Source: Sisyra terminalis
Lineage: Eukaryota; Arthropoda; Insecta; Neuroptera; Sisyridae
Assembly: GCA_958496175.1 (NCBI GenBank)
Contig: OY292275.1
Location: 22,607,001 to 22,671,000 of the forward strand
Direction: 5' to 3'
DNA: 64,000 bases
Of the stretch, positions 23,061 to 36,330 are shown in pieces; the first letter of the stretch is position 1; each line of letters begins with the position of its first letter. The notes under the pieces were generated by a model. It was not told the origin of the DNA and searched no databases. It saw nothing but the letters and a program-made list of their open reading frames with translations. Both the position numbers and the translations under genes were made by a program.

Positions 23061-25340
23061 TGTTATTCAAAACTTTACGGTTATTCACCTGAAGGAACCT
23101 TAAAATAAACTTCCAAAGAATTAGTCATTCGTGAAAGAGAAAAATAAAAAATGAAGGAAAGGTGATATAAGCAAATAAAATTTCCAAACATATAATAGAG
23201 AAATGAAATGCAGAAATAGCAAATGTTTGAATGAAATATTATTCTGAAATGAATGAAATACAATGCACTGTTATTAACTCATTCTCGAATTATTTCATTA
23301 TTGGTATAGTTAATCGAAGGATGCACGTCCTGCTCAAGACCCACCAAAATATTGCCATGCTCCACATTGGGAATAACAGGTTTACATTCATCTCAGTATT
23401 TTCATAACCTCAATTCCAGAAAGGGGGGGAGAAAGAACTGCGCACCTGCCGGCGCAATCGCTTGTGCATTTCTTAATACTTGCACGCATAAACATACAAT
23501 TTAGTGCATTTTGTCACGTGACGATTACTACCAAATTATACTACCCGCTAAGCCGCGTTAAGGAATTTATAGTTCCAAAAATGATCTATATCAATAATTA
23601 GTGAATAAGTACTTTAAAAAAAATGAAAGTTAAAAGGTGGATATATATTTTTTTTAATTAGCTACTGATGAAGTGAAAATAAACTTACGAAAAGTTTAAT
23701 TTATTAAATATGAATTCATTCAAACTATAATAAAATTCTTAACGATTTCATAGAAGAATTATATGCCATACTGAAATGTTGTAGTCATTTTTTTGTTGTT
23801 TTTGACGATATTTATAAAAATAAGCCTTGAAAATTTTATTGTTTTATTTACACTATTTGAAAAGCTTTTCTTTGTTTTACAGAACAATAAAATTGATTTC
23901 GCTAAATAATCGTATTAAAGTATGGAAAAACAATTCATTCGTTGATATCAATTAACACTGAAGTTCTAGATTTTAAGTTCAACGAACAATCAACATGTAT
24001 ATCACCTTACCTTGGTATTATTTCGGAACATAATTTTGAACTTGAAATACTTGTACACGTGTCGATTTTTAAAACCTTGAATTAGTTTGTTGTAAACATA
24101 CGCTCGACTTGTTCACAACTATCAATGGCAGTTAATGAAAGTTTTCACTTTTGTAATAAAATGTACCTATTTCATTTAGAGTATACGTATACGTATATTA
24201 GGCTCGAAACTCACAAGGTTGCGAGGAAGTCAATCTTAACGAATTGTATTAACCTACTCTGAATTATACACGTGTCAAACGTTGCGTGTAGGAGGCTATT
24301 AACGAACGCTGTATAGAAAAAACGTTATTAAATACAATTTTTCCTCTTTGTAATAGGAAAGTCTCCATTCTTATTTTTAATAAAAAAGAAGCATTTAGTC
24401 TTTAAATTCTCAAAAAATTGTATTACTAATACTTAAGAAAATTGTCTAATTTTAGATTTTAACGTTTGGGGTCGTAAAAAAATGTGCCATATATTCCTAC
24501 TTTTATTGTTACACTAGCAAGGGTACGTAAGTAGGTAAGAGTACTTTACTTAATATAATGAAATCATGAACACATTTTGTATCACCGTTTTTTTCATTTT
24601 GGAATTTTATTTGTATAACGAAAAGTTTAACTATTTTGCATTATGGATTTTTTTTTCAAAAGTAAACAAATTGGATGTCTCTTGAAAACGATGCCCAAGT
24701 CACGAACGCCTACTTTCGGTTATCCAATTGTCTTCGAATGTCCATGAACTTCAATTCAGCGACCTTTACACGAGCATCACCACGGTGTGAACAACCTCGA
24801 TCGTTGCCCACCTACTTTCGCTTTCTTTTCGATTGAAAGTGAGATTTTGGTTTCAGAGAGCACGCACTCTCTCTTATTATGTAGATTCGATAGCGTTTGT
24901 AATAAATTTTATATCTTTCATTTATTATGCAAATGTGACAATATTATCATCTTTATTGTGTACCATACCCGAGTGTTTTAAAACAAAACTTCTTCGGAGA
25001 AATGATAGATTTCTAGAAGTCTATTATATTAAGAAAAAAATCAATTTTTAGTTTTTTTCTCTTCAATCTTTTCAATTAATGTTTTAAAGTAATGGATGCT
25101 TTTTGATTAAGTATATGTAGTATGACACCTTAGTTCATTAATTGACAAGTTCATTACTACCGGAAAAAAAATCTTTCAGGAAGTATACAATACTATAGAA
25201 AGAAATATAGTACTAAGGAAAAATGGTAATCTAAAGTTAGCTCCCCACTTGTTGGTTTCTTAAAATTCATATCCATTTACCTTAAGTTTAACCCCTTAAG
25301 AGCAATGTTGATTTTTTTGCAGTTATATAAGGGGATATTT
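23061..25340. other. Non-coding DNA with a few less AT-rich patches
   Basis: No gene. About 23420-23570 and 24680-24850 are GC-richer than average. The overlapping frames at 24787-25051 have no domain features. A palindromic TATACGTATACGTATA lies at about 24182-24197. Confidence 0.4.
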
Positions 25341-25349
25341 CAATATATA

Positions 25350-26223
25350 TTAGGGGGACCGGAAAGTAATGTATTTTTTTAATATAAAATAAAAACACAA
25401 AATTTGGAAACTGGAAACAAACTTTGATTTTAAATCAATTTTAATTTAATCACCCTCAATATGATCAAACTTTTGACACCTAGTGAACAAATTTTTATTG
25501 AAAAAATCAATTGATTACTAAGCAAACAATCTGAAAATCCCATTTTGAACATTATTTAAGTCTTTAATTTTTTGCTACTTAGAAAATATGGTAGAATTGA
25601 AACAAAAAGAAATTCGATGGTACCACTTTGGAAGATTATGATGAGTAAGGTCATATTTCCATCACACCTTATTTTGTAAACTTTTTCCAGGGCTTTTCTG
25701 CTGCATAGGAGTCTTGCATTACCAGGTTGCAGAATCTCAAGTTTTCTCTATTGATAATTCTTGAAAATATATATTTGTATACTTAATTGATCAGCCAAGA
25801 TTGATTAGGAATATTAAATAACTTTTCTACTATCTGGTATAAATTTAGTACCAATTTCTTCCTTAACATCTTATTGCTTAAAGTTTTTATCATTCTTAAT
25901 TGCTACGGGTTGGAGAACTCAAAATTATCGGATTTGAACTTGAAAATTTAATGCACTTGAATAAATATTGAAAATACTTTTGGTAGCAACTTTGTGTTTT
26001 TACCCTGTAAATCTCGAAGAGCATGCAATACTAATTTTCTATTCTTTCGACCATTTGTCTAACCATTTTGTTATAAACTTAATATTTTTTATTTTTTTAC
26101 GAGTTATCTAACCACTCTACTCAATAAGTGTCTTTAGTATGACTAGGAAATAATTGGTAAGTCGATAAATGGCAATTGAATGTTTATAGGTTCAGAAACG
26201 ATTTTACTTTCCGGTTCTCTGAA
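25350..26223 (-). mobile_element. Decayed mariner-type transposon
   Basis: Inverted ends TTAGGGGGACCGGAAAGTAA (left) and, reverse-complemented, TTCAGAGAACCGGAAAGTAA (right), flanked by TA on both sides. About 874 bp, so shorter than a full mariner of about 1.3 kb. On the minus strand around 25692-25745 the frame reads EILQPGNARLLCSRKALEK, aligning with the 'HDNARPH' block of mariner transposases. The catalytic Asp of DNAR is Gly here. No frame is intact. Confidence 0.75.
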
Positions 26224-26575
26224 TATCTCTATTGATATTCATTTGTCCTTTGAAGATCGACGTTTGTACGGTTCTGATTTGTATTTGTTCCCTTAAAAGT
26301 TAAAAAAAATGATATACATAGTAAAAAACACGTTATAACTTTTCATTTCACATTTTTTATTTTAATATGAAATATTATAACACTGTTTGGAACATTAAAT
26401 TGTAACAGAAATCATACCGAAGGATAAAATAAAAAAAATAGAGTAAAATTGTTTGATGAGCTGCGATCGTTACGTTTCCTTACATCCCCTCCCCCGACTC
26501 CCAAATCGTCACAAATCATTCAACTAAAACACAATGTCCCCAAATTGCATCTAATTGATGTTTAAAATACCTACT
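26224..26575. other. Non-coding DNA
   Basis: AT-rich except a CCCCTCCCCCGACTCCC patch near 26486-26502. Nothing recognised. Confidence 0.4.
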
Positions 26576-26640
26576 GATGATCGATTTGTTAAGATGACCA
26601 CTTCGAAAATAGTAGGGGCTAAATTCGAGAAATTATAAAT
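26576..26640 (+). mobile_element. SINE-1 head fragment
   Basis: Degenerate head: GATCGATTTGTTAAGATGACCACTTC-like pattern (A-box side), AATAGTAGGGGC, then AAATTCGA in the B-box position. The 3' body is missing or unrecognisable. Confidence 0.45.
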
Positions 26641-26740
26641 TTCGATTATAAATTCGACAAAAATTATAAATATTGTTTATTCCAGCTATTATTCCATCGA
26701 TCCATTCTTATCATTTAAGGAATTTGCGAGCAGTCTTAGA

Positions 26741-26870
26741 GCCGGTATTTTCATATCTTAATTGTGACATCTATCTTCCGTATAAAATTTTAATTGGAAG
26801 ATAAAGGAAGTATGCGTATTTTCACTTAATAAATTTTTATATATTTAATTGCTATCTTTTCGAATAAGCG
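26741..26870. mobile_element. Palindrome-containing MITE, family M3, partial copy
   Basis: GCCGGTATTTTCATATC start, then GACATCTATCTTCCGTATAA / TTTTAATTGGAAGATAAA around an AAATTTT centre, then GTATGCGTATTTTCAC. Same order and orientation as the copy at 36956-37158; the right end is degenerate. Confidence 0.6.
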
Positions 26871-28915
26871 AATGAGACGGAAGACCAGGTAGATCAAGTG
26901 AATTAAGAAACTTCACAGGATAGTTCATAGTAAGCACCAAATTGCCCACAGATTTGAAGTAGTATTCTGATCCTTCGAACAACATCAACAAAGGGTCATT
27001 TCAAATCGAAAAAGTTATACAATTTTGAAATCGTTCAATATTTTATGTTTGTTAACACTTTGATAATTAAACATGAAATTTCAATTGTTGATCAGGTCAC
27101 ACGTTATACTATATAAACAATCTTTACTCTGTTAGAGGAAGAATTTTCAAAAAAAAATTCTTATCGAATGCCTAAATCATTTAAGAAATGCATCCTCCAA
27201 GTTTCACGTCTTTATGACCAACAGTTTAGAACGTGCGTTGATCCATCAGTCAATCAGGACAAACGATTTCGTATGCATGAATATGTAATAACTATCATAA
27301 ACATAGTTATATTTAGGAAGTTTATAGGTGTAAAATTATATTTTAGGTTTGATTTGATTCACTAATAAACCAGGTTAAAATACATATGATACATACTTAA
27401 ATATACAAAAACAAAAATAAATGCCTAGGTATGCACCTAAAGAAATGACAAATTCATCTGTGCATAGGACTAGTTAACAATGTTACAATAGAAGTAAAGA
27501 AAATAGCATCCAGTCATCTCAACAGATAAGAAACATATATGACTAATAACTAATAAACTAACTGCTATGGTACGAACAAATGACACTAAAATTTTAAGAA
27601 AACATTACGGTTGCTAAAAACATGATAAATACATTTCGCATTTTAAATGAATTTTCTCTAAATTTAAAAAAGCGATTATATTTGAGGACATATGGAGAGA
27701 AATTGTTTTGAAATATAGTCAATTTGTCAAATATAATATTGGACAAATAAAATATAAGCGTCTTATGTCGAGATCAAAAAAAAAATCCTTGAAACTTTTT
27801 TTATCCATTCAACGTCAAATTGTTCTGTACTCTAATTAAAACTAAACATTTTCTAGATAAAAAACGTATTTATTTATGTATATCTTCTATAATCCAAGAA
27901 AAGTTCAGGGGCACTTGGATGAGTCCCAAATTATAACTGATGCGTGATGGTTTCAATGAAAAGGTTTTCCTAAATTGAAAACTGATGATGGTTTCATTAG
28001 TAATTCAGAACGAAATCTGTTTTCAAATCAAATCAAAATGTTTCATATGAGATTGGGTGAAGTTTTAGAAAAATTGAAAAAGGGTTTTTTAAGTTTTATT
28101 GTTGAACATTTATACAATTGCAGTAACATTAAAATAATTACTTTTAATTTTTATTATGAATTTAATATTGGTTGGTTATATCACTCTTCTAAATAAATTC
28201 CGGGGTTATGTATAAAGGAATCTTCTGTATCGTTTCGACTTTGAAAGCGTCTATACCACCACGGAATATAGATACAAAGAGTCCGAACGGTATAGGCATT
28301 TTCACAATATTCATTTACATAATAACAGACCCAGACCATAGTTCTTTTTTTGTCACTAGCAGTGAAAATATTCAGAATATAAGTAAGGTTTTAAGAAGGT
28401 GTTCCAATTTTCAAACTGAAACTGTTCTTTCTGTAAGGTAACATAAATTAGTACTTCAGACGCTATTGTGGCGGCGCCACATCTTGACTGATTTTCCATC
28501 AGTAGAAGATTGAAATTCACAATTATTAATAACAACACTTCTCACTTAATGATTCAAACGTGTGCTTTGTGACAAGAAACGCGTTCTACCTATACTGGAC
28601 CTCAAATTGATGCCATTTTTTTAACAATACCTTCGGACTTGTTGTACCTGTACTCCGTGGATCCCATGATTAGAAACTTTTGAGATTTAGGGATATTATT
28701 GAATCCATGGAGTAATTCATTGGAGTATTGATAAATTCGAGAGGCATACAATAGCACCTTGTATCGGTTTAATGAAGATAATTTTTTTTGCAATTTTAAA
28801 ATGGTGTATATTACTATTTGCAGGTACATTTTTCGAAATCCTATAAAGTTTGATAACCACGCAAAAACAAAATCGAAGAAACTTAAGAGCAAGTGTGGTC
28901 CAGTCTTAATATGGA
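26871..28915. other. AT-rich non-coding DNA
   Basis: No gene. Frames at 27168-27365, 27975-28196 and 28208-28441 lack domain features. A G/C patch (GTGGCGGCGCCACATC) lies at about 28468-28484. Confidence 0.45.
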
Positions 28916-28919
28916 AAAT

Positions 28920-29165
28920 CAGTGGCGTAGCGTGTGATTTCGTCGCCCGGGGCCAACTGGAAATTCTCTGTCCCTTATTTTCATCATTAGTCATGAAAGT
29001 TAGTAAAAAGTCAAATCCCTTTAAATTCTTTAATTATTTAAAAATGTATTCTTCATGTTTTTCTCAAAGTAAGCTCTTCTGGAATTATCAATGTCAATAT
29101 GCCACCCCATTTCATGTGCCGCCCAGAGCCATGGTCTCTTCTGCACTCACCACGCTATGCTTGTG
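28920..29165. mobile_element. hAT-type MITE, family hAT-M2, copy 1
   Basis: Left end CAGTGGCGTAGCGTGTG. Right end CACGCTATGCTTGTG, whose reverse complement matches the left with a few mismatches. The internal strings CGCCCGGGGCCAACTGGAAA, GGAATTATCAATGTCAATAT and GCCATGGTCTCT recur in the 62210-62431 element in the same order. The opposing open frames at 28602-29184 owe most of their length to this repeat. Confidence 0.75.
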
Positions 29166-32100
29166 GAACAGCTTTGCCAAATAGTTTTCAACAGAAATGG
29201 ATTTAGGAAAAGACATTCAATGAAAATTATTACCTATAACAAGAAATTCAAATTTAAATAGTCAGTAAGAAGGATTTCAAATATTTAGACCTCCTTTTAC
29301 AAGCTATCTTTGGGTCAGAGTTTTAGGTTTAAAATAAAATAGTTTACTTTAAATAAACATCTTAATTTGGATATTTCAAAACTGTTTAAAATGTAAGTTA
29401 TTTGGTAAAAATAAACTTTTGAAATAATTGTGCAACATGTTACAATTTTGCTGATAAAAAATATAAACATAAACCTGTTTTATTATTAATTATTTAATAT
29501 TAAAAGGAAATTTTTCACATTTCCTTTATAACGGTTTAAACGTGATTGGTTGAGGTCGAATATATTGAACTTGAAAATAATCAAAGTTGATTTCATTTTC
29601 AAGTTCATTCAAAGGTTTTGTTAACATTTAAAAATACAATTTTTATCTGATAATTATTATTTTTTTTGTGAAATAATACAATACACACTTCATAAAGTTA
29701 ATTAAAGCACCAGGTATTTAAGTCTGTGTAAATTAAAAAGTCTGTTCCAATTTGTCTGTCCCACATAAGCTGAAAATTATTTTGGATATTATTTAGGAAT
29801 TGTGTTATCGCAATCACGTAGTCTTATTTACAAAAGTTGCCTTGACATTGGCATTAATTATAAAAATAAGATAAGAAAAATGCAATATCTATTTTATTTT
29901 TGAATGTATACTGTGTAACATAAGCCGTGTGCACTTATAAGTGTGTCCTTAAAATTGACGAAAAAATAAATATGATTATTAGCATTTCATGATATTTAGA
30001 GGTTTACTTTTGACTTTGTCTAATGTTAAATAAATTTAATTCGATAACGTTATCGGAAATGGCCGATATAATCATGTCCTTTATAGACAGGTTTCAAGTT
30101 TGAGCATATGATTATATTCCAAAAAAAAATTTGTTGCCGTCGTTTCTATGCAGGCGAATTAATTTTGCGATAAATTTTGCAGACACGTATATACTGACCT
30201 TGCGTAATATCAAATTTGATGTAGGCTGTCTTGTATATTAATGTCCGAGCATGTGTGTTGGTACTATGGTGATGCAATTTTATCGTTTTTCCACTGATAA
30301 GAAATGTATTTTTTGGCAATTTTTCCACCCAAGTCTAATTAAAATTTTACCTTTTTTGCACGTTAATAAAATTAATTACAATAGTAGGATATCGCAATGA
30401 ATATTTAACAAAATTAAATTATAAATAGGTTACGATTTATTTGTTGCGTACAAAGTAAACTAAATTATACAACGTTAGAATTGTTCGAACAAAAAGTAAA
30501 TAATAAATTAAAATATATACACATTACACATATTTCTCAAATAAAGGTCAAGGTTTGGAAAATGATCAAAGAAAGGCGATATTTCCACCTAGAGTCCCGG
30601 TCGACTTTCGAATAGCTTCTTAAAATATTGGTAAATATTTAATGCTTTCAAGATTTACGGCTGAGTTTCATATCAAATATTTTTAAGGTGTTATAAACTA
30701 GGAACTTGTCTAGACTGGTAAAGTGAAAGTGGGAAAACAAGGACAAATTTCGTTGCTTGAAGTAGGTTTATATCTTGTTGGCAAGTAAGATTGTTCGAGA
30801 TTTTTTTTTCTCCAAATTTGAATCGGTTTTTAACTAATTAATTTCTTTTGAATATTTAACGTAACTTAGTAACTTAGTAGTAAGTACGTGTACGAATACA
30901 TGAAGCGTTTCTGTTAAAAATATTTTTTAAAAAATCATTCTTACTTTTTATATTTTGAAGTTGAAACGAAAATTACCATACAAGATACTGACACTTTTCT
31001 TAACTAACATTATTTCTTATTTTTATTATTAATTCCGATTTTAAGCATGTCTTCAACTATATGTATCCGAAGATTATTGAGGGTTTTCTGTAATTTTTAA
31101 GTTACAGAAAATTAATTAATTAAAATTAATTAATACCATTTCTTTTGTTTTTCGCTACGTTTCGCAGTTTGTTTTTACTTCTTCAAGTAATTATAAATTA
31201 CGATATAAATTGTATACTCATTGTAATTGATAATTCCTTCAAAAAGCAGAAATAAATTGTAAATTGTAGCGAAAAATTTAAAAAAGTATTAATCAATTAA
31301 ATTATAGAAGATCCTCAGTAGCCCTCGGAGACTAAAGATTTAAATAATACCTTAATACCCAAAATAAGAATAAAAAACTTTTATTTTTTGTACCACCAAG
31401 CAACCTTTTTTGCGTATCCCACATAGGGAATGGTTGGTTTTAAGATATACAAGGTTAAAAATTTATAGTTCAAACAAGCTGATGAAGCTACCGGTAACCA
31501 AATAGTCATGATGGCTGCTCCGAAACTGGTAATTTCAAAACGATTCTGAGACTCTAGGCTTTAGCATAATAGAGCTTTTAGAAAAATTAAATAATCTCTA
31601 AACTACAGAAAACCAAAGGAAATTGTGCAAATGCAACGTTCTATTCTACCGAAGTCAAAGTTTCAAGATTGTTGGGAAAATAGTTTAATCAGGGTTCAAA
31701 AAAATGAAGCTGTATTCCTGTACACGGATTGGCAGTTCTTAACTACAGTTATAACTTTTTTTTTATAAAAAATAAGGCTTCATATAAATAATAAAACTAT
31801 TTAAGTAAAACGTTTAAACGTTTTCATATAAACTATATAAAAGTGTTTTATATATAAAATATAAATAATAGGAAATGATAAAATTCTGATATGATTTAAA
31901 AATGTCTATAAGGTTGTAAGACAATTTTCATTCTTTTTTTTCTTGACTTTAGAATGTCCTGGGTGGTGGATATTGAAGGTCTAAGATTCTTCCTTTCCAA
32001 AGTTCTACTCCTGGATAGCACCCAACTAGTATATATTTCAAGTCCAGGATGTTTAAACATGAAGAGTAAGTTTTTGGTTCCTCATCTCTCAAAATCTGGG

Positions 32101-32444
32101 TGACCTTCGGTTAATCCTTGTGACCCGTTCTTAAACAAGTCAGGGTGGCTCCAAAAGATTATTTATTGTTTTTAGTAAAATGCTGTTAAGAGTTTTTATC
32201 TTGTAATTCTATCTATATAAAAGTATTTATATTTTTACGTAAGGAGAGGCTAAAATTCCTCAGTTTTCTATGCTTAAAAATAGCTTGCCCATAGTTAAAT
32301 CCCAGTAACTCGAAAAAAATAAATTTTGAGTTGTATTCTTACTTTATTACGAGTGCATTATTTTCACTCTATTTTTATTAGAACAATGATGATATAAATT
32401 TAATAAAAAGTTCTGTGATTAAGGCCAATACTTTAGGTGCCAGA
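29166..32444. other. AT-rich non-coding DNA
   Basis: Nothing recognised as a gene. About 31940-32160 is slightly GC-richer but unassigned. A TTAATTAATTAAAATTAATT-type homeodomain-like run lies at about 31111-31132. Confidence 0.45.
30042..30055. promoter_or_regulatory. Perfect 14-bp palindrome CGATAACGTTATCG
   Basis: A self-complementary site combining two GATAA cores head to head, followed by GGAAATGGCCGATA. Could bind a dimeric factor; no other support. Confidence 0.2.
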
Positions 32445-32575
32445 GGATCTGGGTTCCAACCATGTGAAGGGAAAAGCATTTCTTGGTTCGAATTACTGAG
32501 TAATTTAACCTTAAAGTAGGGAATAAAAGTAACCGACAAAATAATAAACAAACCAAAAAGTGGTAAATTCAAAAT
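32445..32575. repeat. Dispersed repeat R1, copy 1
   Basis: Shares CTGGGTT, ACCATGTGAAGG, GAGTAATTTAA, the TTAAAGTAGGGAATAAAA pattern and AACAAAC, in that order, with 35693-35810. A possible continuation after the foldback (about 32925-32970) matches AAACAAAAAAGAG and GGTATC-TTTGG of copy 2. Class unknown. Confidence 0.55.
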
Positions 32576-32725
32576 TAGATTTTTTCGCTAACTTGAACAG
32601 TTAGCTACTGTTTACAAAATATATAAAACATATTGTGGTCTTATTTATGTAATATAATTTCCAAAAGTTAACTGTAAACATAAATTTGAACAAAAGTTCA
32701 AACAAATGAATTACTGACATATTGC

Positions 32726-32916
32726 CCAGATACGTATTTAAATTGCCAAGCAATCTTCCTCAGTGGTTATCAAGTAGTATTGGATCGCTCCGTAACTGCT
32801 ATGTAATGAGTCACGAAAAAGTGATGAGTCGCTCAGTACATAGCAATTACGGAGTGATCTAATACTACTTGATGACCACTGAGGAAGATTGCTTGGCAAT
32901 TGAAGTACGTATCTGG
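32726..32916. mobile_element. 191-bp foldback element (FB-B)
   Basis: Nearly the whole interval is an inverted repeat. The left arm runs CCAGATACGTA ... AATTGCCAAGCAATCTTCCT ... TCAAGTAGTATTGGATC ... CGTAACTGCTATGTA. The right arm repeats this as reverse complement, ending at TACGTATCTGG. The centre is GTCACGAAAAAGTGATGAG (about 32810-32828). No ORF of its own; the minus-strand frame at 32738-32938 is produced by it. Possibly inserted within repeat R1. Confidence 0.85.
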
Positions 32917-32929
32917 ATTTTATATATTG

Positions 32930-35463
32930 TATAAACAAAAAAGAGGTAGTTTAATTTTTTTGGTATCTTTGGAAAATACAATTTCTAATTTTAAATTTTG
33001 TTACCGGCCTACACCCACACAATTTAGTAGAATAGCGTACATACAATTTACTTAGGTAAAAGAAAAGTTTTTGAATTAAATATTAATTTCGTATTTTCAA
33101 GAGATTTCCATTTGTGCACGACCTTTATTTATCCTTGCGACTCAAACAAGTGGAAAATTGTCCAAATTATATTAAAATCAAAATGTGTTCAACACTCAAA
33201 TAAATCTTAATTATTAAATATAAAAAGGTGGAATATAATATAGAAAGTTTTAAGCCGTTCTAGATGAGTAAAATAAAGTATACATATGTATATGTGTCGG
33301 TAGGCCACACGAACGACCTATCTAGAGAAAAGACGTATCAAGGAAATCGGTTCTTGAACGAGGGAAAGTGGTTGAGAGGCTGATGTCGAGGTTGGGGTTG
33401 AAAATCGTGTTAAGTGAGAAGAATGGGAGTACAAACGTTGCACGGTCAGGGGCGGAGAGCGAATGAGCGGGACACGGTCAAGGACGAGTATGTACCATTG
33501 CGTCATACGCTACCTACACGGCGACAATTTTTGTTTATTGATAAACAGAGATGGGGCTATTTTCATAAGACGAAAGCAAATATCTCTCGTACCTATACTT
33601 TTCATACTGATTTATTCTGATATTGTGACCATTAATAGACTTTATCACGTTTACCGTTCTCGAAAAAAATTCCATGAAACTCCTTCGGATTTTCACATTC
33701 TTATTGACAAGTAGGTATCGTATAACATTCTAAATCTTATCAATTTTAAATACACACAATTATTATATTCATAATGAATATTGATTTTATTAATCTATCA
33801 AATATATCTACGTTATTTAAACATTTTGAACTTGAGTTTACGAGAAAATATTTTCCATTTTCACTTATTTAGCTTTAAATTTAGAGAAGTAGAGGGTACT
33901 TCAGGGTACTAATCACAGGAAGAAAGTATTTCTAGTTGAAACAATCCTTTTTCCACAAATATTACAAACAAATATGTTATCTTTTTTAAATTTGGCTAAT
34001 AAATATTGTAGCAAAAATACAATGATTTTATCACTTTTGCCAGTTAATTTAAAGTATGTATGTATGTGAGGTGTGTGATACTGTGAAGGAAGTCTAGACT
34101 TAAAGTTAAATATTTATGAACTTACATGAATTTTTTAAAAAAAAAAATATATTTTTTTTACAACATAATCTACCTGGAAAAGGTAGTAGCAATTAAATAA
34201 GTACCAAATTCAATTTTAATTAAAAGCTACCTAACAATACAAAATACACTACCACAGCTGATAGGTAAGTATACAATATTCATACCTAAGGAAGTACAAA
34301 TTTTTTTGAATGAAAAAAGAAATTTAGTTTTTAACAAATTTTTTTATTTCAAAACCCAAGGTTAATACGGTTTACGTCAAATTGAGGAAAATCTACTTTA
34401 TAAATTTATCCACGTAGCTTTTAGAACTATAAATAAAGAAGACGTATACAATATAGAGCCTTTGTCCATTGTTTCAAACATTTTCTTGATCCTTTCTCCA
34501 GAAATGTGTATAAAAGAGAAACATACTCTTACTGAAAAAGTAATAATTCGCTTTAGTTTAATTTCATGAAAATTATTAAAAGATACGCGGTATTTCTGTA
34601 AAGTTTACTTTTACTAAGGTAAATACTACAATAAAATGAATCAAATATGTAAAAAACAGATATTTAAAAAAATGCACTTGTACTTTGTTGCTTCTCGGAA
34701 AAAAAGATAAACTGTCTAGTCCACACGGCTATAGCCTTGAGCGTAGCTTCCTTTTTGATAGGAGAAATAATTTCCAATTTTATTAGAGTTGGTAAATATG
34801 GTTGCAATTGCAGTTGCTCGTAAATACAATATTGATTTATTATTTGTTATTGATTACTATATTTGTTCTGTTCAGTTGAATATGATTTCTTAAATTATAG
34901 TAAATAAATCTCTTGAATCCTATTTCTTATGTTTATTCTACTAGCGTGGTGTGAAATTGGCTAATAGGAATCAGATCCAAGCAGCCTAAGACCAATCGAA
35001 ATGAAGAGAAATTGAAGATTCATTTTTTCAGGAGTAAAGCTTAGGAGCCGGAAATGGAAGTAGGTGTGAAATTTAGACAAATTTTTATCATTACAAATGA
35101 TACATTTTAAATTTTGAGCCATATATTAAGGAAAGGAAGTACAGTATAAGAAAAACGAATTTTCGTTAAATTCTTTTCAGATATCTAATTTTTTCTTAAT
35201 TAATGACTTTTTTTTAAAGGAGTAAGTATGTATCTACATGTTTTGCAGTTTAATAAAACCATTTTAAAATTTGAGAAGTTTTTATTAAATAACTAGTTTC
35301 AGAGTAGGATTGAAGATTCTAGAGAACCGAATCTTCTTTTTCAAATATGACCTGTACTTCAGAAGGATCACTTTAGCTTGATTACATGAATGAATTTTAA
35401 AATATAGGTATAGAATTATCACCAATGTCAAAACAAGATTTTAATACTGCAATTCATAGTTCA
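32930..35463. other. AT-rich non-coding DNA with one GC-richer patch
   Basis: No gene. About 33290-33520 is GC-richer and yields overlapping + and - frames without domain features. The rest is AT-rich. Confidence 0.4.
33532..33547. promoter_or_regulatory. Paired forkhead-type sites in inverted orientation
   Basis: TGTTTAT and ATAAACA form a perfect 7-bp inverted repeat with a TG spacer at the 3' edge of a GC-richer patch. Each half matches the forkhead core TRTTTA. Confidence 0.25.
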
Positions 35464-35632
35464 TTAAAGGTCGGTATTTTTAGTCATTAATAGATTAAAT
35501 AGATAGCATTTATATGTTAGATAAATCCATCACATTTATCCTACACATACCACAAATATTAAGGGAAAAAAACGCATGTTTTCTTTATCCTTCGGATAAA
35601 ATTTTATCTGGAAGATAAATGTCAAGGTTTCT
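35464..35632. mobile_element. Palindrome-containing MITE, family M3, copy in inverse orientation
   Basis: Begins at a TTAA (35464-35467) followed by AGGTCGGTATTTTTAG. It then has CGCATGTTTTCTTTATCC and the palindromic GGATAAAATTTTATC. It matches the reverse complement of the 36956-37158 copy and is truncated after ATGTCA. Confidence 0.6.
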
Positions 35633-35692
35633 AAAAAGTTACGATTTCTCTTCACATAAGTTTTTTATATGAGAACTCTTGTTCTTTACTCT

Positions 35693-35810
35693 CTGGGTTA
35701 AGACCATGTGAAGGTAAAAAACCGTTCGACTTACAGAGTAATTTAATTTTAGAGTAGTGAATAAAAATGAAGTGGTAAAAATAACTATAAACAAACAAAA
35801 AAGAGTTAGT
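35693..35810. repeat. Dispersed repeat R1, copy 2
   Basis: Pairs with 32445-32575 (ACCATGTGAAGG, AGAGTAATTTAA, TTAGAGTAGTGAATAAAA). The open frames at 35757-36178 begin inside it and have no domain signature. Confidence 0.55.
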
Positions 35811-36330
35811 TATAGTTATTTGATATCCTTGGCAATGCTTATAATTGGATTCCGAGATCTTTTAACCGTACCAAAGCTATTGAGTACAAAACTTGGAGAT
35901 TGTTTTCAAAAAAAATTTTATCAGACTGGTCCAAACCTAAATTCTCATTGAACAGCAAAAAAACTTATAAAAAAACTTTTTCTAGTCTGTTTCATAATGG
36001 TACTAGATATGAGTTTTACCATTTACCAAAATTTTCATCAGGAGGAAGCAAACAAACAAAAATATTATCTATAGATCACAAAAACAGCTTTGTAATAGAA
36101 AAATTTAATTCAATATTTTTTTTAAAAATTAGGCATATTAATGTCAACTTTCCAAGGCCTTTGGGAACTGTTTTGTAAAAACTATTTCCTAGAATTAAGT
36201 TCCTGAATTCTTTCTGGATAGGTTTTCTTCTTGCCCGTGCAATAAGAAAACACACCGCTTTCTACACCGCTCCTTAGTAGTATGAGTTTAAATATCACAT
36301 TGCCGTATGAAAATTAAAAGCCATTAAAAC

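Noticed and set aside
28602..29184. Overlapping 130- and 141-codon frames on opposite strands
   Set aside because: Much of both lies in a hAT-type MITE whose second copy is at 62210-62431 with frames broken.
32738..32938. 66-codon minus-strand frame
   Set aside because: Falls in the 191-bp foldback element; it is one arm read through into the other.
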